From Variovorax sp. V93 (GTDB lineage: Bacteria; Pseudomonadota; Gammaproteobacteria; Burkholderiales; Burkholderiaceae_C), in NCBI RefSeq assembly GCF_041154485.1, contig NZ_AP028670.1, positions 992,001 through 1,056,000 on the forward strand: a DNA stretch of 64,000 nucleotides. Reading direction: 5' to 3'. The position numbers and the translations under genes are program-made. The notes below the pieces were generated by a model that saw only the letters and a program-made list of their open reading frames with translations, made no database searches and was not told the DNA's origin. Position 1 is the first letter of the stretch. Each line of letters opens with the position of its first letter. Shown here one piece after another: positions 1 to 8,554 of the stretch.

Positions 1-378
1 GTCGCCACCACGGTGGCAGCCCGCGACAACCCCGTGGACCCCGTGAGCAACCCCGACAAGCTGAGCTATCGTGACGTCGAGGCGCGCCGCCCGGACTTCA
101 AGGAACCCTTTCTGCGCGACGGCGTGGTGTCGCGGCCCGAGCGTTTTCGCGAGATCAAGCCCGGCATCAGCCAGGCCCAGGTGCTCGCCGTGCTCGGCCA
201 GGCCCTGAAGGAGCAGCGCGGTGCGCTCGGCACCGAGTGGGACTACCACTTCAAGTTCCAGATGCCCCAGTCGGCCAACTACCTCGTGTGCCAGTACAAG
301 GTCGTGTTCGACGACAGCCAGGCCGTGCGCAGCGCCGTGTGGCGCCGCCGCCAATGCCTGGACCTGATTCCTCGTTAG
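1..378 (+). CDS. BamE/SmpA-like domain protein, 5' end outside window
   Basis: The frame is open from the first base of the window, so the N-terminus is probably missing; the first in-window start (GTG at 13) is unlikely to be the true one. The visible 120 or so residues contain a segment (REIKPGISQAQVLAVLG, followed by a WDYHFKF stretch) that resembles the SmpA/OmlA (BamE) fold of small outer-membrane lipoproteins. By family knowledge such domains act in envelope assembly; whether this protein is BamE itself or a fusion such as an OmpA-type protein cannot be decided here. It ends 95 bases before the next gene start. Confidence 0.5.
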   Translation, partial: VATTVAARDNPVDPVSNPDKLSYRDVEARRPDFKEPFLRDGVVSRPERFREIKPGISQAQVLAVLGQALKEQRGALGTEWDYHFKFQMPQSANYLVCQYKVVFDDSQAVRSAVWRRRQCLDLIPR

Positions 379-473
379 GCCCTGCTTCGATCCCACGAAC
401 GCCGGGCCCCAGGGGGGCCGCATTCGAGCGGAACGGTGCACGCGGAGAATGCGGGCTGTTCCAGGAGAAAGCG

Positions 474-1418
474 ATGGACGAAGAAGGTGGTGTCGCGGAA
501 GACTTGATGCTGCTCGTCGCGGTGATCGAGGCGGGCGGTTTCAGTGCGGCGAGCCAGCGGGTGGGTATCCCCGTGTCGCGCCTGAGTCGCCGCATTGCTG
601 CGCTCGAGAAGCGGCTGAACGTCCGCCTGATCGCGCGCAGCTCGCGCAGCTTCAAGGTGACGGACATCGGCCAGCGCATGTACGAGCATGGCGTAAGCAT
701 CCGGGCCGCGACCCAGCGCGCGGTGTCTGCGGCGCATGACAGCCTCGGCGAGCCATCGGGGCCGCTGCGCATCTCCTGCCCCATGGCACTGAGCGCATTT
801 CTCGTCGGCCCTCTCGCCATCGGTTTCAGTGCGCGCCATCCCGCCGTGGCGATCACGCTCGACGCGACCGATGGCCGGGCGTCGGTGTTCAGCGAGCCCG
901 TGGACCTGTGGATCCGCCCCAGCGACCAGTCGCTGCGGGATTCGAGCTGGGTGATGCGCAAGCTGATGGACGTCCCCTACATGCTGGCCGCATCGCCCCG
1001 GGTCCGCGACGCCTTGCCCGATGCCGCGACGGCCGCCGGCCTGCGCGGGTGCCCCGCGATCGGCTGGACCTTCAAGCCGCGGCCCGCCGCCTGGCTGCTG
1101 CGTCATGCGCGCGACGGCGAACTGGAGATCGATGTGCGCGTGCAGTTCACCAGCGACAGCCTGATGCAGATCAAGGAGGCCGCCATCGCCGGCCTCGGCG
1201 TGGCGCAACTGCCGGCGATGATGTGTGTCGCGGACCTCGAGGCGCACCGCCTGGTCGCCGTTGCACCGGGATGGGCGCCGCCGTTGATGTCGCTCTATGC
1301 GCTGTACCCCTCGCGGCGCGACCTGACCATCGCGGGGCGCATGTTCCTGGACGAACTCTGCAAGGCCGCGGCCGGCATCGCAGGCCCGCCGGCGCCGCCG
1401 CAAGCCTCGCATTCATAG
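474..1418 (+). CDS. LysR-family transcriptional regulator
   Basis: A 314-residue protein with the N-terminal winged HTH of LysR regulators (residues about 10-65, including GGFSAASQRVGIPVSRLSRR) followed by a substrate-binding domain. The ATG at 474 is chosen because an AGGAGA site lies just upstream and the HTH begins right after it; the same frame is open back to 237, but that stretch has no family similarity. The family usually binds an aromatic or organic acid effector and controls neighbouring catabolic genes. Its neighbour is the esterase at 1520, 101 bases downstream, so control of that gene is a reasonable inference. Confidence 0.88.
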   Translation: MDEEGGVAEDLMLLVAVIEAGGFSAASQRVGIPVSRLSRRIAALEKRLNVRLIARSSRSFKVTDIGQRMYEHGVSIRAATQRAVSAAHDSLGEPSGPLRISCPMALSAFLVGPLAIGFSARHPAVAITLDATDGRASVFSEPVDLWIRPSDQSLRDSSWVMRKLMDVPYMLAASPRVRDALPDAATAAGLRGCPAIGWTFKPRPAAWLLRHARDGELEIDVRVQFTSDSLMQIKEAAIAGLGVAQLPAMMCVADLEAHRLVAVAPGWAPPLMSLYALYPSRRDLTIAGRMFLDELCKAAAGIAGPPAPPQASHS

Positions 1419-1519
1419 AAAGCTGCGTTGCACGGATGGCGCTGTCGTCCGCGGGCCATCGTTCATAGACTCGCCTGCGTTTCGGGCCTCTTCAGGCCCG
1501 GCGATCAGAGGATGCGGCC

Positions 1520-3283
1520 ATGAACCCGAGCGCTTCACGCGAACCCCTGGCGGCCGACCGGCGCCGCTTCGTCCTGGCAGCCGGCGCGCTGGCGGCGCTG
1601 CCGCTGGCAGGATGCGGCGGTGGTGGTGGCGGCAGCGGCGGCTTCCCCGCGGTCGCGGTGCCGCCCCCTGCACCGGCACCCGCACCGGCACCCGCACCGG
1701 CCCCGGCGCCCGACACGCGGCCCGTGGCGGACACGAGCTCCGGAAAGCTCCGGGGGCAGCGCAGCGCCGACGGCAGCATCGTGTCCTTCCTCGGGGTGCC
1801 GTATGCGCAGCCTCCCGTCGGCGCACTGCGCTTCCGATCGCCGCAGGCCTACCGGGCGGCGGCCGGCACTTTCGAGGCCACGGCCTTCGGGGCCGCGGCC
1901 CTCCAGACGCTGCCTCCCTATGTCACATGGATCTATCCGCGGCCGGACCGCCAGGACGAGGACTGCCTGAGCCTGAACGTCTGGGCACCCAGCCAGGACG
2001 GCCGGCTGCCCGTGGTGGTGTGGCTGCACGGCGGCGCATGGCGCACCGGCGCGACGAGCATGCCGCTGATGCATGGCGAGGCATTGGCCCGCAAGGGCGT
2101 GGTGGTGGTCACGGCCAACTTCAGGCTGGGCGTCCTCGGCACCCTCTCGCACCCCGATCTCGCCGATCCCGACACCGGCATGCAGGCCAACTGGCAGCTG
2201 CAGGACCAGATCGCCGTGCTGCAATGGGTCCGGGAGAATGCGCAAGCCTTCGGCGGCGATCCTGGCAACGTCACGCTGATCGGACAGTCGGCCGGCGGCA
2301 CGAGCGGCGCCATCCTGGCGCAGAACCCCGTGGCCCGGGCGTGCTTCCACAAGGCCCTCCTGATGAGCCCGGCAGGCGTCCCGCCGCCCACCGCCTTCAC
2401 GCTGGCCGACGCGGCCACCTATGCCCAAGCGCTGGCGGCGCGCCTGGACACCACCCCCGCGGGCCTGCGCAACATCCCGGCGCAGACCCTGCACAACGCC
2501 GAGCTGGCGCTCAATGCGTTGCCGCTGCCTGCCGGCATCACCTCGGGCCGGGGCTTGCGCGCCGCACCCGTCATCGACGGGAGGACCTGCCTTGGCGACT
2601 GGACGCGCACGGCATGGCCGGCCGACATGCCGCTGATGCTGACCAACACGCTGACCGAGGGCTCGTTCTTCCTCGATGCGTACGACCCGGCCACCCAGGC
2701 CATGTTGACGCCGCCGCTGCCGGCAAGCCGCTCGGAGCTGCTCGCGCTCGTCACGCCCCAGGCGGGCGGCTCCCAGGCGAATGCCGATGCCGTGATCGAC
2801 GCCTACGCGTCAGCCGCGGCGAGCGACAACCGCTCGTCCACGCCGGGCGACCTCTGGATCGAGATCTACGGCGACCGGGTGCTGCGCAACTTCGGCGTCA
2901 GGTACGCCGCCCGGGTCGCCCAGGCCGGCGGCAACGTCCGCTACGCCACCTATGCCCACGAGATCGTGGCACCGGGCCGCGGCGTGCCGCACTGCGCGGA
3001 GCTTCCGATGCTGTTCGGCAGCTACGGGCTCGACCACTACCGCGACAAGGTCGGGGCCGGACCGGCCGAAGCGCAGCTCGCGGACATGCTCATGAACGCG
3101 GTGGTGTCGTTCGCGCGCGGCGGCAACGCGCAGCTCGGTGCCGGCGCGGCCTGGCCGGGCCTGGCCGACCTCGCCACCAGCGCCGTATCGCTGGGCGCAG
3201 CCGGCGATGCGGCGGGCTTCAGCATCGGCGCGGTGCCGAAGCTCGCGCAGCTGGGCATCTGGGATTCCATCCTGGGCTACTGA
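1520..3283 (+). CDS. Exported type-B carboxylesterase lipoprotein
   Basis: A 587-residue type-B carboxylesterase. The N-terminus carries an RRRF Tat-like motif (14-17) and a lipobox LAGC with Cys32, then a Gly-rich stretch and an Ala-Pro repeat linker (about 48-64). The core shows the family signatures EDCLSLNVWAP, the oxyanion HGGAW and the nucleophile elbow GQSAGG with Ser257; a His in VPHCAELPMLFG is the likely catalytic base. It probably acts outside the cytoplasm, anchored to a membrane, hydrolysing esters. It sits between two LysR genes next to a hydroquinone operon, so release of a phenol or hydroquinone from an ester is possible, but that is only inferred from position. Confidence 0.88.
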   Translation: MNPSASREPLAADRRRFVLAAGALAALPLAGCGGGGGGSGGFPAVAVPPPAPAPAPAPAPAPAPDTRPVADTSSGKLRGQRSADGSIVSFLGVPYAQPPVGALRFRSPQAYRAAAGTFEATAFGAAALQTLPPYVTWIYPRPDRQDEDCLSLNVWAPSQDGRLPVVVWLHGGAWRTGATSMPLMHGEALARKGVVVVTANFRLGVLGTLSHPDLADPDTGMQANWQLQDQIAVLQWVRENAQAFGGDPGNVTLIGQSAGGTSGAILAQNPVARACFHKALLMSPAGVPPPTAFTLADAATYAQALAARLDTTPAGLRNIPAQTLHNAELALNALPLPAGITSGRGLRAAPVIDGRTCLGDWTRTAWPADMPLMLTNTLTEGSFFLDAYDPATQAMLTPPLPASRSELLALVTPQAGGSQANADAVIDAYASAAASDNRSSTPGDLWIEIYGDRVLRNFGVRYAARVAQAGGNVRYATYAHEIVAPGRGVPHCAELPMLFGSYGLDHYRDKVGAGPAEAQLADMLMNAVVSFARGGNAQLGAGAAWPGLADLATSAVSLGAAGDAAGFSIGAVPKLAQLGIWDSILGY

Positions 3284-3332
3284 AGCGGCATGGGGCCCGC
3301 GGGCGCTGCAGAAGCGCTACATTGCATGCGCC

Positions 3333-4283
3333 ATGGACCGCCTCGAAAACATTGAGACCTTCGTACGGGTCGCGCAGACCCAGAGCTTCGCGGAGGCCGC
3401 ACGCCAGCTGCGGGTCTCCAAGTCCGTGGTGACCAGCCGCGTGAAGCAGCTCGAAGACCATGTCGGCGCGCCGCTGTTCCACCGCAGCACGCGCGTGGTG
3501 CGCCTCAGCGACGTGGGGCAGGCCTTCCTGCGCGACTGCGTCGAGCTGGTCGGTCGGGCCAACGACATCATGGACCAGATGCGCGACGCCAGGGACGGGC
3601 CCACCGGCACCTTGCGCGTGCATGCGCTCACCGGCTTCGTGCTCGGGCATTTCGCCACGCTGCTGCGGGCCTTCCAGTCGAGCTTTCCCGACATCCATCT
3701 CGAACTCATCGTGAGCGATGCGGTGGTCGATCCGGTGAAGGCGGGCGTGGACTGCGCGCTGCAGATCTTTCCGGCGGCGTCGACCGAGCTGGTGTCGCGC
3801 TCGCTGTTTCCGGTGCGGCGGGTGTTCTGTGCCACGCCCGAGTACCTGCGCGCGCACGGCCGGCCCGCGAGCCCGCGCGAGCTGCACAAGCACACGCTCG
3901 GCCTGTACTCGGGCTATCCGACGCGCGACCGCTGGACCTTCCACCACGGCGGCGAGCAGGTGACGATGTACATGAGCGCCGTACTGCTCACCAACAGCGT
4001 CCACCTGCTGCGCGAATACGCGATGGAACATGCCGGCATCGTCTGCCTGCCGACGCTGGTGGCCGGCGAGGCGATCCTGCGCGGCGAGCTGGAAGTGGTG
4101 CTGCCGTCGCACCAGCTGTCGTCGTTCTCGCTGAGCGCGGTGTATGCGGGCACCTCGCGCAATGCGTTCAAGCTGCGGCTCTTCATCGAGCACCTGACCC
4201 AGGCCTTCTCGAAGATGCCGCCATGGGATGCGGCCATGATCGAACGGGGCCTGCTGCCGCCGGGCCTGATCTGGGACGCTTGA
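3333..4283 (+). CDS. LysR-family regulator, probable activator of the hydroquinone operon
   Basis: A 316-residue LysR protein: HTH at residues 1-60 (FAEAARQLRVSKSVVTSRVK) and an effector domain to the C-terminus. The ATG at 3333 fits the conserved MDRLENIETFVRV start; the frame is open further upstream into the esterase gene but without similarity. It lies on the same strand as, and 156 bases before, the hydroquinone dioxygenase genes. The spacer contains an inverted repeat (4316-4344) of the size LysR proteins use. Regulation of the downstream operon is inferred from position. Confidence 0.88.
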   Translation: MDRLENIETFVRVAQTQSFAEAARQLRVSKSVVTSRVKQLEDHVGAPLFHRSTRVVRLSDVGQAFLRDCVELVGRANDIMDQMRDARDGPTGTLRVHALTGFVLGHFATLLRAFQSSFPDIHLELIVSDAVVDPVKAGVDCALQIFPAASTELVSRSLFPVRRVFCATPEYLRAHGRPASPRELHKHTLGLYSGYPTRDRWTFHHGGEQVTMYMSAVLLTNSVHLLREYAMEHAGIVCLPTLVAGEAILRGELEVVLPSHQLSSFSLSAVYAGTSRNAFKLRLFIEHLTQAFSKMPPWDAAMIERGLLPPGLIWDA

Positions 4284-4315
4284 GCCGGACACGGGTCGTT
4301 CGCGGGTAAACCCTG

Positions 4316-4344
4316 CGCATTGGACGGAATTGCCGAACAATGCG
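4316..4344. promoter_or_regulatory. Inverted repeat before hydroquinone operon, possible LysR box
   Basis: CGCATTG (4316-4322) and CAATGCG (4338-4344) are exact 7-base inverted arms separated by 15 bases, about 95 bases upstream of the first dioxygenase gene and just after the LysR gene ends. Size and place suit a LysR recognition site, but no binding data are available. Confidence 0.4.
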
Positions 4345-4439
4345 GACCGCGTTTCGGGCCTACCGCCCGTGCCGCGCGTTTCCTACAGTGCGTACATCGC
4401 AGCGCCACGCTGCATCGTCCAGCACCTCAGGAGACATCC

Positions 4440-4949
4440 ATGACCGTTGCCTACCAGACCCGCTTCGGGTCGCTCAAGCACTTCGAGAAGGGGCACGTCG
4501 AGCCGATCGACGACGACGTGCGCCACTACGCGTTCTCCAACTGCTTCGAGATCGCCAGCATCAGCCGCCCGTACGAGAAGGTCGTGTTCGGCCAGAACCA
4601 GATCTACGTGCTGGAAACCCTGCGCGCCGAAGGCACCTCGCCCTGGTACACCAGCGCGCACGACGAGTTCGCGCTGGTGATGGATGGCGAGGTGGAAGTG
4701 CACCTCGTGCAGCTCGATGCCGCCCAGGCCGTGGCCGACAAGGACAAGAACGGCGCCGTGCTCGTGGAGGGCGAGCCCAAGGGCAGGAAGATGGGCTGGA
4801 TGAAACTCTCGCGCGGCCACCAGGGCCTGCTGCCGAAGAACGCGGCCTACCAGTTTCGCGTCGCCGGCGACCCGGGCGTGATCGTGCTGCAGACCTGCAA
4901 GGGCGACCTCTCCGTGGAGAAGTGGGCCGACATCTGCCAGACGCAATGA
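4440..4949 (+). CDS. pnpC: Hydroquinone 1,2-dioxygenase small subunit (HapC/PnpC type)
   Basis: A 169-residue cupin-like protein matching the small (about 18-19 kDa) subunit of the two-subunit Fe(II) hydroquinone 1,2-dioxygenases known as HapCD or PnpCD. The call rests on its size, a DEFALVMDGEVEVHLVQ cupin strand region, and the gene directly downstream, which is the matching large subunit. The complex opens hydroquinone to 4-hydroxymuconic semialdehyde in the cytoplasm. The ATG at 4440 is preceded by CAGGAG. The stop TGA overlaps an ATG at 4946, but the large subunit more likely starts at 4970. First gene of an operon running to 15146. Confidence 0.82.
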   Translation: MTVAYQTRFGSLKHFEKGHVEPIDDDVRHYAFSNCFEIASISRPYEKVVFGQNQIYVLETLRAEGTSPWYTSAHDEFALVMDGEVEVHLVQLDAAQAVADKDKNGAVLVEGEPKGRKMGWMKLSRGHQGLLPKNAAYQFRVAGDPGVIVLQTCKGDLSVEKWADICQTQ

Positions 4950-4969
4950 ACGCATCCAGGAGCCACACC

Positions 4970-5977
4970 ATGAACGCACCCGCAGAACTCGCCAAGGTCC
5001 TCGCCTCGCAGCCCGACGCCACGCTCGGCTACAAGGACTTCTCGCTCGGCAGCTTCGGCTTCCGCCGCGACGAGTATTTCGCCCACATCACCTGGAAGAC
5101 CCGCGACGGCCGTCCCATGAGCCACACCATGGACGCCGGCAGCTACCTGCGCGCGCTGATGCGCGACGTGGCCTGGGGCTTCTTCTACGGCTGGGTCAAC
5201 TTCGACGACGTGTTCGGCACCATCAACCACTACGACTCGGTCGACCTGTATGCCGGCAGCTTCAACGGCACGATGAAGGACGCGGGCATCGACCTGCTGG
5301 AGAACTTCCCCACGGCGCAGATCCGCGCCACCTTCGAGGCCATGCTCGACGACTGGACCAACGAGAGCTTCGACCCCTTCGCCGCGCCGCAGGAAACCGG
5401 CTCGCCCTACGGCCGCAAGAGCGGCAACAACACCGCCAAGATCACCCGGGCGCGCGAGCTGGCCAAGCGCTGCGTGGGCCTGAAGGGCGACCTCGACCTG
5501 CGCAGCGACGAGCGCGGCGCGCCGGTCAACCGCGCCTTCGCGGACGTGCCGCAAGGCCAGCCCGAACTGCACCCCGAGCCCGGCTTCGAGAACGAGGTGC
5601 ACGGCTTCAACCTCTTCGGCTTCCTGAGCCGTTCGCAGGTCACGTGGAACCCTAGCTTCACCTCAGTGGTGAAGCACAGCTTCATGTGCCCGACGACCGA
5701 GGAGCACATCCTGCCGATCATCCACGGCAACGACCGCGTCGAGTGGTTCTTCCAGATGACCGACGAGATCCACTGGGACTGCGGCGACAAGAACACCGGC
5801 CGTCCCATGGCCCGCGTGATCATGAAGGCGGGCGACATGGCCGCCATGCCCGCCTACTGCCGCCACCAGGGCTTCAGCCCCAAGCGCTCGATGCTGCTGG
5901 TGTGGGAGAACGGCTCGCCGAGCCTGGTGTACGAGATCCAGAAGGGCGAGAGCCCCGAGATCCCGGTGCAGTTCTGA
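4970..5977 (+). CDS. pnpD: Hydroquinone 1,2-dioxygenase large subunit (HapD/PnpD type)
   Basis: A 335-residue protein of the large-subunit family of two-component hydroquinone dioxygenases (usual size about 38 kDa). The iron-binding pattern is visible as His252-x-Asn254-x3-Glu258, plus His299 in YCRHQG; the spacing H/N/E and a His 47 residues later matches the ligand set I recall for PnpD. The ATG at 4970 is chosen over one at 4946 because an AGGAG site lies 7 bases before it. Together with the small subunit it cleaves hydroquinone beside a hydroxyl group to 4-hydroxymuconic semialdehyde, the substrate of the next gene product. Confidence 0.87.
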   Translation: MNAPAELAKVLASQPDATLGYKDFSLGSFGFRRDEYFAHITWKTRDGRPMSHTMDAGSYLRALMRDVAWGFFYGWVNFDDVFGTINHYDSVDLYAGSFNGTMKDAGIDLLENFPTAQIRATFEAMLDDWTNESFDPFAAPQETGSPYGRKSGNNTAKITRARELAKRCVGLKGDLDLRSDERGAPVNRAFADVPQGQPELHPEPGFENEVHGFNLFGFLSRSQVTWNPSFTSVVKHSFMCPTTEEHILPIIHGNDRVEWFFQMTDEIHWDCGDKNTGRPMARVIMKAGDMAAMPAYCRHQGFSPKRSMLLVWENGSPSLVYEIQKGESPEIPVQF

Positions 5978-5986
5978 ACTGACTTG

Positions 5987-6086
5987 CTCCCTCCCCCGCT
6001 GGGGGAGGGCAGGGGTGGGGGCCCTCCGAGCCCGCGCCCTCCTTGATGAAGCCCCCACCCCAACCCTCCCCCAGCGGGGGAGGGAG
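5987..6086. repeat. Large imperfect palindrome, 36-bp arms
   Basis: Arms 5987-6022 and 6051-6086 are inverted copies with only two mismatched positions, separated by 28 bases. The arms contain CTCCCTCCCCCGCTGGGGG, itself partly self-complementary. It fills the gap between the dioxygenase and dehydrogenase genes, and the right arm ends inside the GAGAGGA that serves as ribosome-binding site of the next gene. It could form a strong RNA hairpin that protects or attenuates the transcript; the composition suggests a dispersed intergenic repeat. Confidence 0.85.
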
Positions 6087-6096
6087 AGGAACGCCC

Positions 6097-7575
6097 ATGC
6101 CTATTTCTTCCATCCGCCACCAGCTCTTCATCGACGGCCGCTTCGTCGACGCCGAATCCGGCGAGACCCTGGCCACGCTCAATCCGCACGACAACACGCC
6201 CATCGCCCATGTCGCGCTGGCCGGCAGGGCCGATGTCGACAAGGCCGTGGCGGCCGCCAAGCGCGCGTTCCCGAAGTGGAGCCGCATGGCCGCCGCCGAC
6301 CGCGGGCGCATCCTGCTGAAGCTCGCCGACCTGATCGAGGCCAACGCCGAAGAACTGGCGCGGCTCGAGTCGCTCGACACCGGCCATCCGATCCGCGACT
6401 CGCGCCGGCTCGACGTGCCGCGCACCGCTGCGTGCTTCCGCTACTTCGGCGGCATGGCCGACAAGTTCCAGGGCGAGACCATTCCGGTCGAAGAGGGCTT
6501 TCTCAACTACACGCTGCGCGAGCCCGTCGGCATCGTCGGGCAGGTGGTGCCGTGGAACTTTCCGCTGATGTTCACGAGCTGGAAGATGGCGCCCGCGCTC
6601 GCGGCCGGCAACTGCATCGTGATGAAGCCGGCCGAGATCACGCCGCTCAGTTCGCTGCGCATCGCCGAGCTGATGGCCGAGGCGGGCGTTCCGCCCGGCG
6701 TGGTCAACATGCTGCCGGGCCTGGGCAGCGTGGCAGGCCAGTCCATCGCCGAGCATCCGGAGATCGCCAAGATCGCTTTCACCGGCAGCACCGCCACCGG
6801 CCGGCGCATCGTGCAGGCCAGCGCGGGCAATCTCAAGAAGGTCCAGCTCGAACTCGGCGGCAAGGGCCCCAACATCGTGTTCGAGGATGCGAACCTGCAG
6901 GCCGCCGTGAACGGCAGCGCCTGGGCCATCTTCCACAACCAGGGACAGGCCTGCATCGCGGGCTCGCGGCTGATGCTGCACGAGAAGATCGCCGACGCCT
7001 TCCTCGAGCAGTTCATTCCGCTCGCGCAGTCGATCCGCCTGGGCAACCCGCTCGACGAGGCCACCGAGATGGGCCCGCTCACCAGCGCCCAGCACCGCGA
7101 CCGCGTGCTGGCCTATGTCGAGGTCGCGCAGGGCCAGGGCGGCGAGGTGCTCGCGGGCGGCACCTCGCCCGGCGGCGATCTTGCGCAGGGCTGCTACGTG
7201 GCGCCGACCGTGGTGCGTGCGAAGTCCTACCAGGACCGCGTCGCGCAGGAAGAGGTGTTCGGCCCCTTCGTCACCGTGCTCACCTTCAAGAGCGACGAGG
7301 AGGCGATGCAGATCGCCAACGGCACCGACTACGGCCTGGGCAGCGGCCTGTGGACGCGCGACCTGCAGCGCGCCCACAAGGTGGCGCGCGACCTGCACGC
7401 CGGCATGGTCTGGATCAACAGCTACAAGCGCGTGAACCCCGGCTCGCCCTTCGGCGGCGTGGGCCAGAGCGGCTACGGCCGCGAGATGGGCTTCGACGCG
7501 ATGCGCGAGTACACGCAGGTCAAGAGCGTGTGGGTCAACGTCGACGCGCAGATTCCGCCGCACTTCGCGCGCTGA
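6097..7575 (+). CDS. 4-Hydroxymuconic semialdehyde dehydrogenase (aldehyde dehydrogenase family)
   Basis: A 492-residue NAD(P)-dependent aldehyde dehydrogenase. Key features: VVPWNFP in the cofactor region, FTGSTATGRRI, general base Glu252 in ELGGKGP and catalytic Cys286 in NQGQACIAGS. The ATG at 6097 is preferred over 6043 because the longer form would translate the palindromic repeat (Pro/Gly/Ser-rich residues without family similarity) and a GAGAGGA site precedes 6097. Placed between hydroquinone dioxygenase and maleylacetate reductase, it almost certainly oxidises 4-hydroxymuconic semialdehyde to maleylacetate. Family members acting on other aldehydes look alike, so the substrate comes from context. 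Confidence 0.85.
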   Translation: MPISSIRHQLFIDGRFVDAESGETLATLNPHDNTPIAHVALAGRADVDKAVAAAKRAFPKWSRMAAADRGRILLKLADLIEANAEELARLESLDTGHPIRDSRRLDVPRTAACFRYFGGMADKFQGETIPVEEGFLNYTLREPVGIVGQVVPWNFPLMFTSWKMAPALAAGNCIVMKPAEITPLSSLRIAELMAEAGVPPGVVNMLPGLGSVAGQSIAEHPEIAKIAFTGSTATGRRIVQASAGNLKKVQLELGGKGPNIVFEDANLQAAVNGSAWAIFHNQGQACIAGSRLMLHEKIADAFLEQFIPLAQSIRLGNPLDEATEMGPLTSAQHRDRVLAYVEVAQGQGGEVLAGGTSPGGDLAQGCYVAPTVVRAKSYQDRVAQEEVFGPFVTVLTFKSDEEAMQIANGTDYGLGSGLWTRDLQRAHKVARDLHAGMVWINSYKRVNPGSPFGGVGQSGYGREMGFDAMREYTQVKSVWVNVDAQIPPHFAR

Positions 7576-7607
7576 GTTTCTTTCTTTCAATCCACCGGGC
7601 ACACACG

Positions 7608-8534
7608 ATGTCTTTTCCGATCCTTTCCCGGGCGCTGGCCGCCTGCATGCTGTTGCTGCTCGGCGCCGCGGCCCAGGCCCAGGTGCCGGCCTGGCCCGCC
7701 AAGCCCGTGCGGCTGGTCGTCGGCTTTCCGCCGGGCGGCATCGTCGACACGGTCGCGCGCCAGCTGCAGCCGCGCCTGCAGGCCGCGCTCGGCCAGACCG
7801 TGATCGTCGACAACCGCAGCGGCGCCGGCGGCACCCTGGCGGCGGCCGAGGTGGCGCGCGCGGCGCCCGACGGCCACACGCTGCTGATGGTGTTCGACAG
7901 CTATGCCACCTATCCGCTGGTCTATCCGAAGCTGAGCTTCGACATCGCGAAAGACCTGCAGCCCGTGACCCAGGTCGCGAGCAATCCGCTGGTGCTGGTG
8001 GTCAACCCGAAGGTGCAGGCCAAGGACTTCCAGCGCTTCGTCGGCCTGCTCAAGGCGCAGCCGGGCGGCCTCAACTACGCGAGCGTCGGCCCGGGGTCGA
8101 GCAACCATCTCACGGCCGAATACTTCAAGGCCGTGAGCGGCACCTTCGTCACGCACATCCCCTACCGCGGCGGCGGCCCGGCCCAGCAGGACCTGCTGGG
8201 TGGGCAGGTCGAGATGATGTTCCTCTCGGCCGTGCTGGCCCAGCCGCATGTCAACGCGGGCCGGTTGCGCGCCCTGGCCCAGACCGGCTATCCCGGCTTC
8301 GAGGTGAGTTCCTGGGTCGGCCTGCTCGCCCCGGCCGGCACGCCGCGCGCCGTGGTCGACCGGCTGCAGGCCGAAGTGCGCAAGGCGGTGACCGAGCCGG
8401 CCTTCCAGCAGCGGCTGCGCGAACAGGGCCTGACGGGCATCGCCAACACGTCCGAGCAGTTTGCCGCCGTGCTGCGCACCGAGCGGGACAAGTGGACCCG
8501 CCTGGTGCGCGAACGCCGCCTGAGCCTGGAATAG
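7608..8534 (+). CDS. Bug/TctC-family periplasmic solute receptor
   Basis: A 308-residue receptor with a Sec signal peptide (cut after AQAQ, about residue 25) and the Bug-family start WPAKPVRLVVGFPPGG, then IPYRGGGPAQQDLLGGQVE. Bug proteins bind organic acids or aromatics in the periplasm and normally feed a tripartite TctAB transporter; no tctAB genes are in this window, which is usual for orphan Bug genes in Burkholderiales. It lies inside the hydroquinone operon between the dehydrogenase and maleylacetate reductase, so a phenolic or carboxylated ligand is likely. Translation starts at ATG 7608. Confidence 0.87.
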   Translation: MSFPILSRALAACMLLLLGAAAQAQVPAWPAKPVRLVVGFPPGGIVDTVARQLQPRLQAALGQTVIVDNRSGAGGTLAAAEVARAAPDGHTLLMVFDSYATYPLVYPKLSFDIAKDLQPVTQVASNPLVLVVNPKVQAKDFQRFVGLLKAQPGGLNYASVGPGSSNHLTAEYFKAVSGTFVTHIPYRGGGPAQQDLLGGQVEMMFLSAVLAQPHVNAGRLRALAQTGYPGFEVSSWVGLLAPAGTPRAVVDRLQAEVRKAVTEPAFQQRLREQGLTGIANTSEQFAAVLRTERDKWTRLVRERRLSLE

Positions 8535-8554
8535 GCAGACCGAAGGAACGCGCC

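Noticed and set aside
1652..1715. GC-rich tandem repeat (CACCGGCACC units)
   Set aside because: It encodes the Ala-Pro linker of the esterase and is ordinary low-complexity coding sequence.
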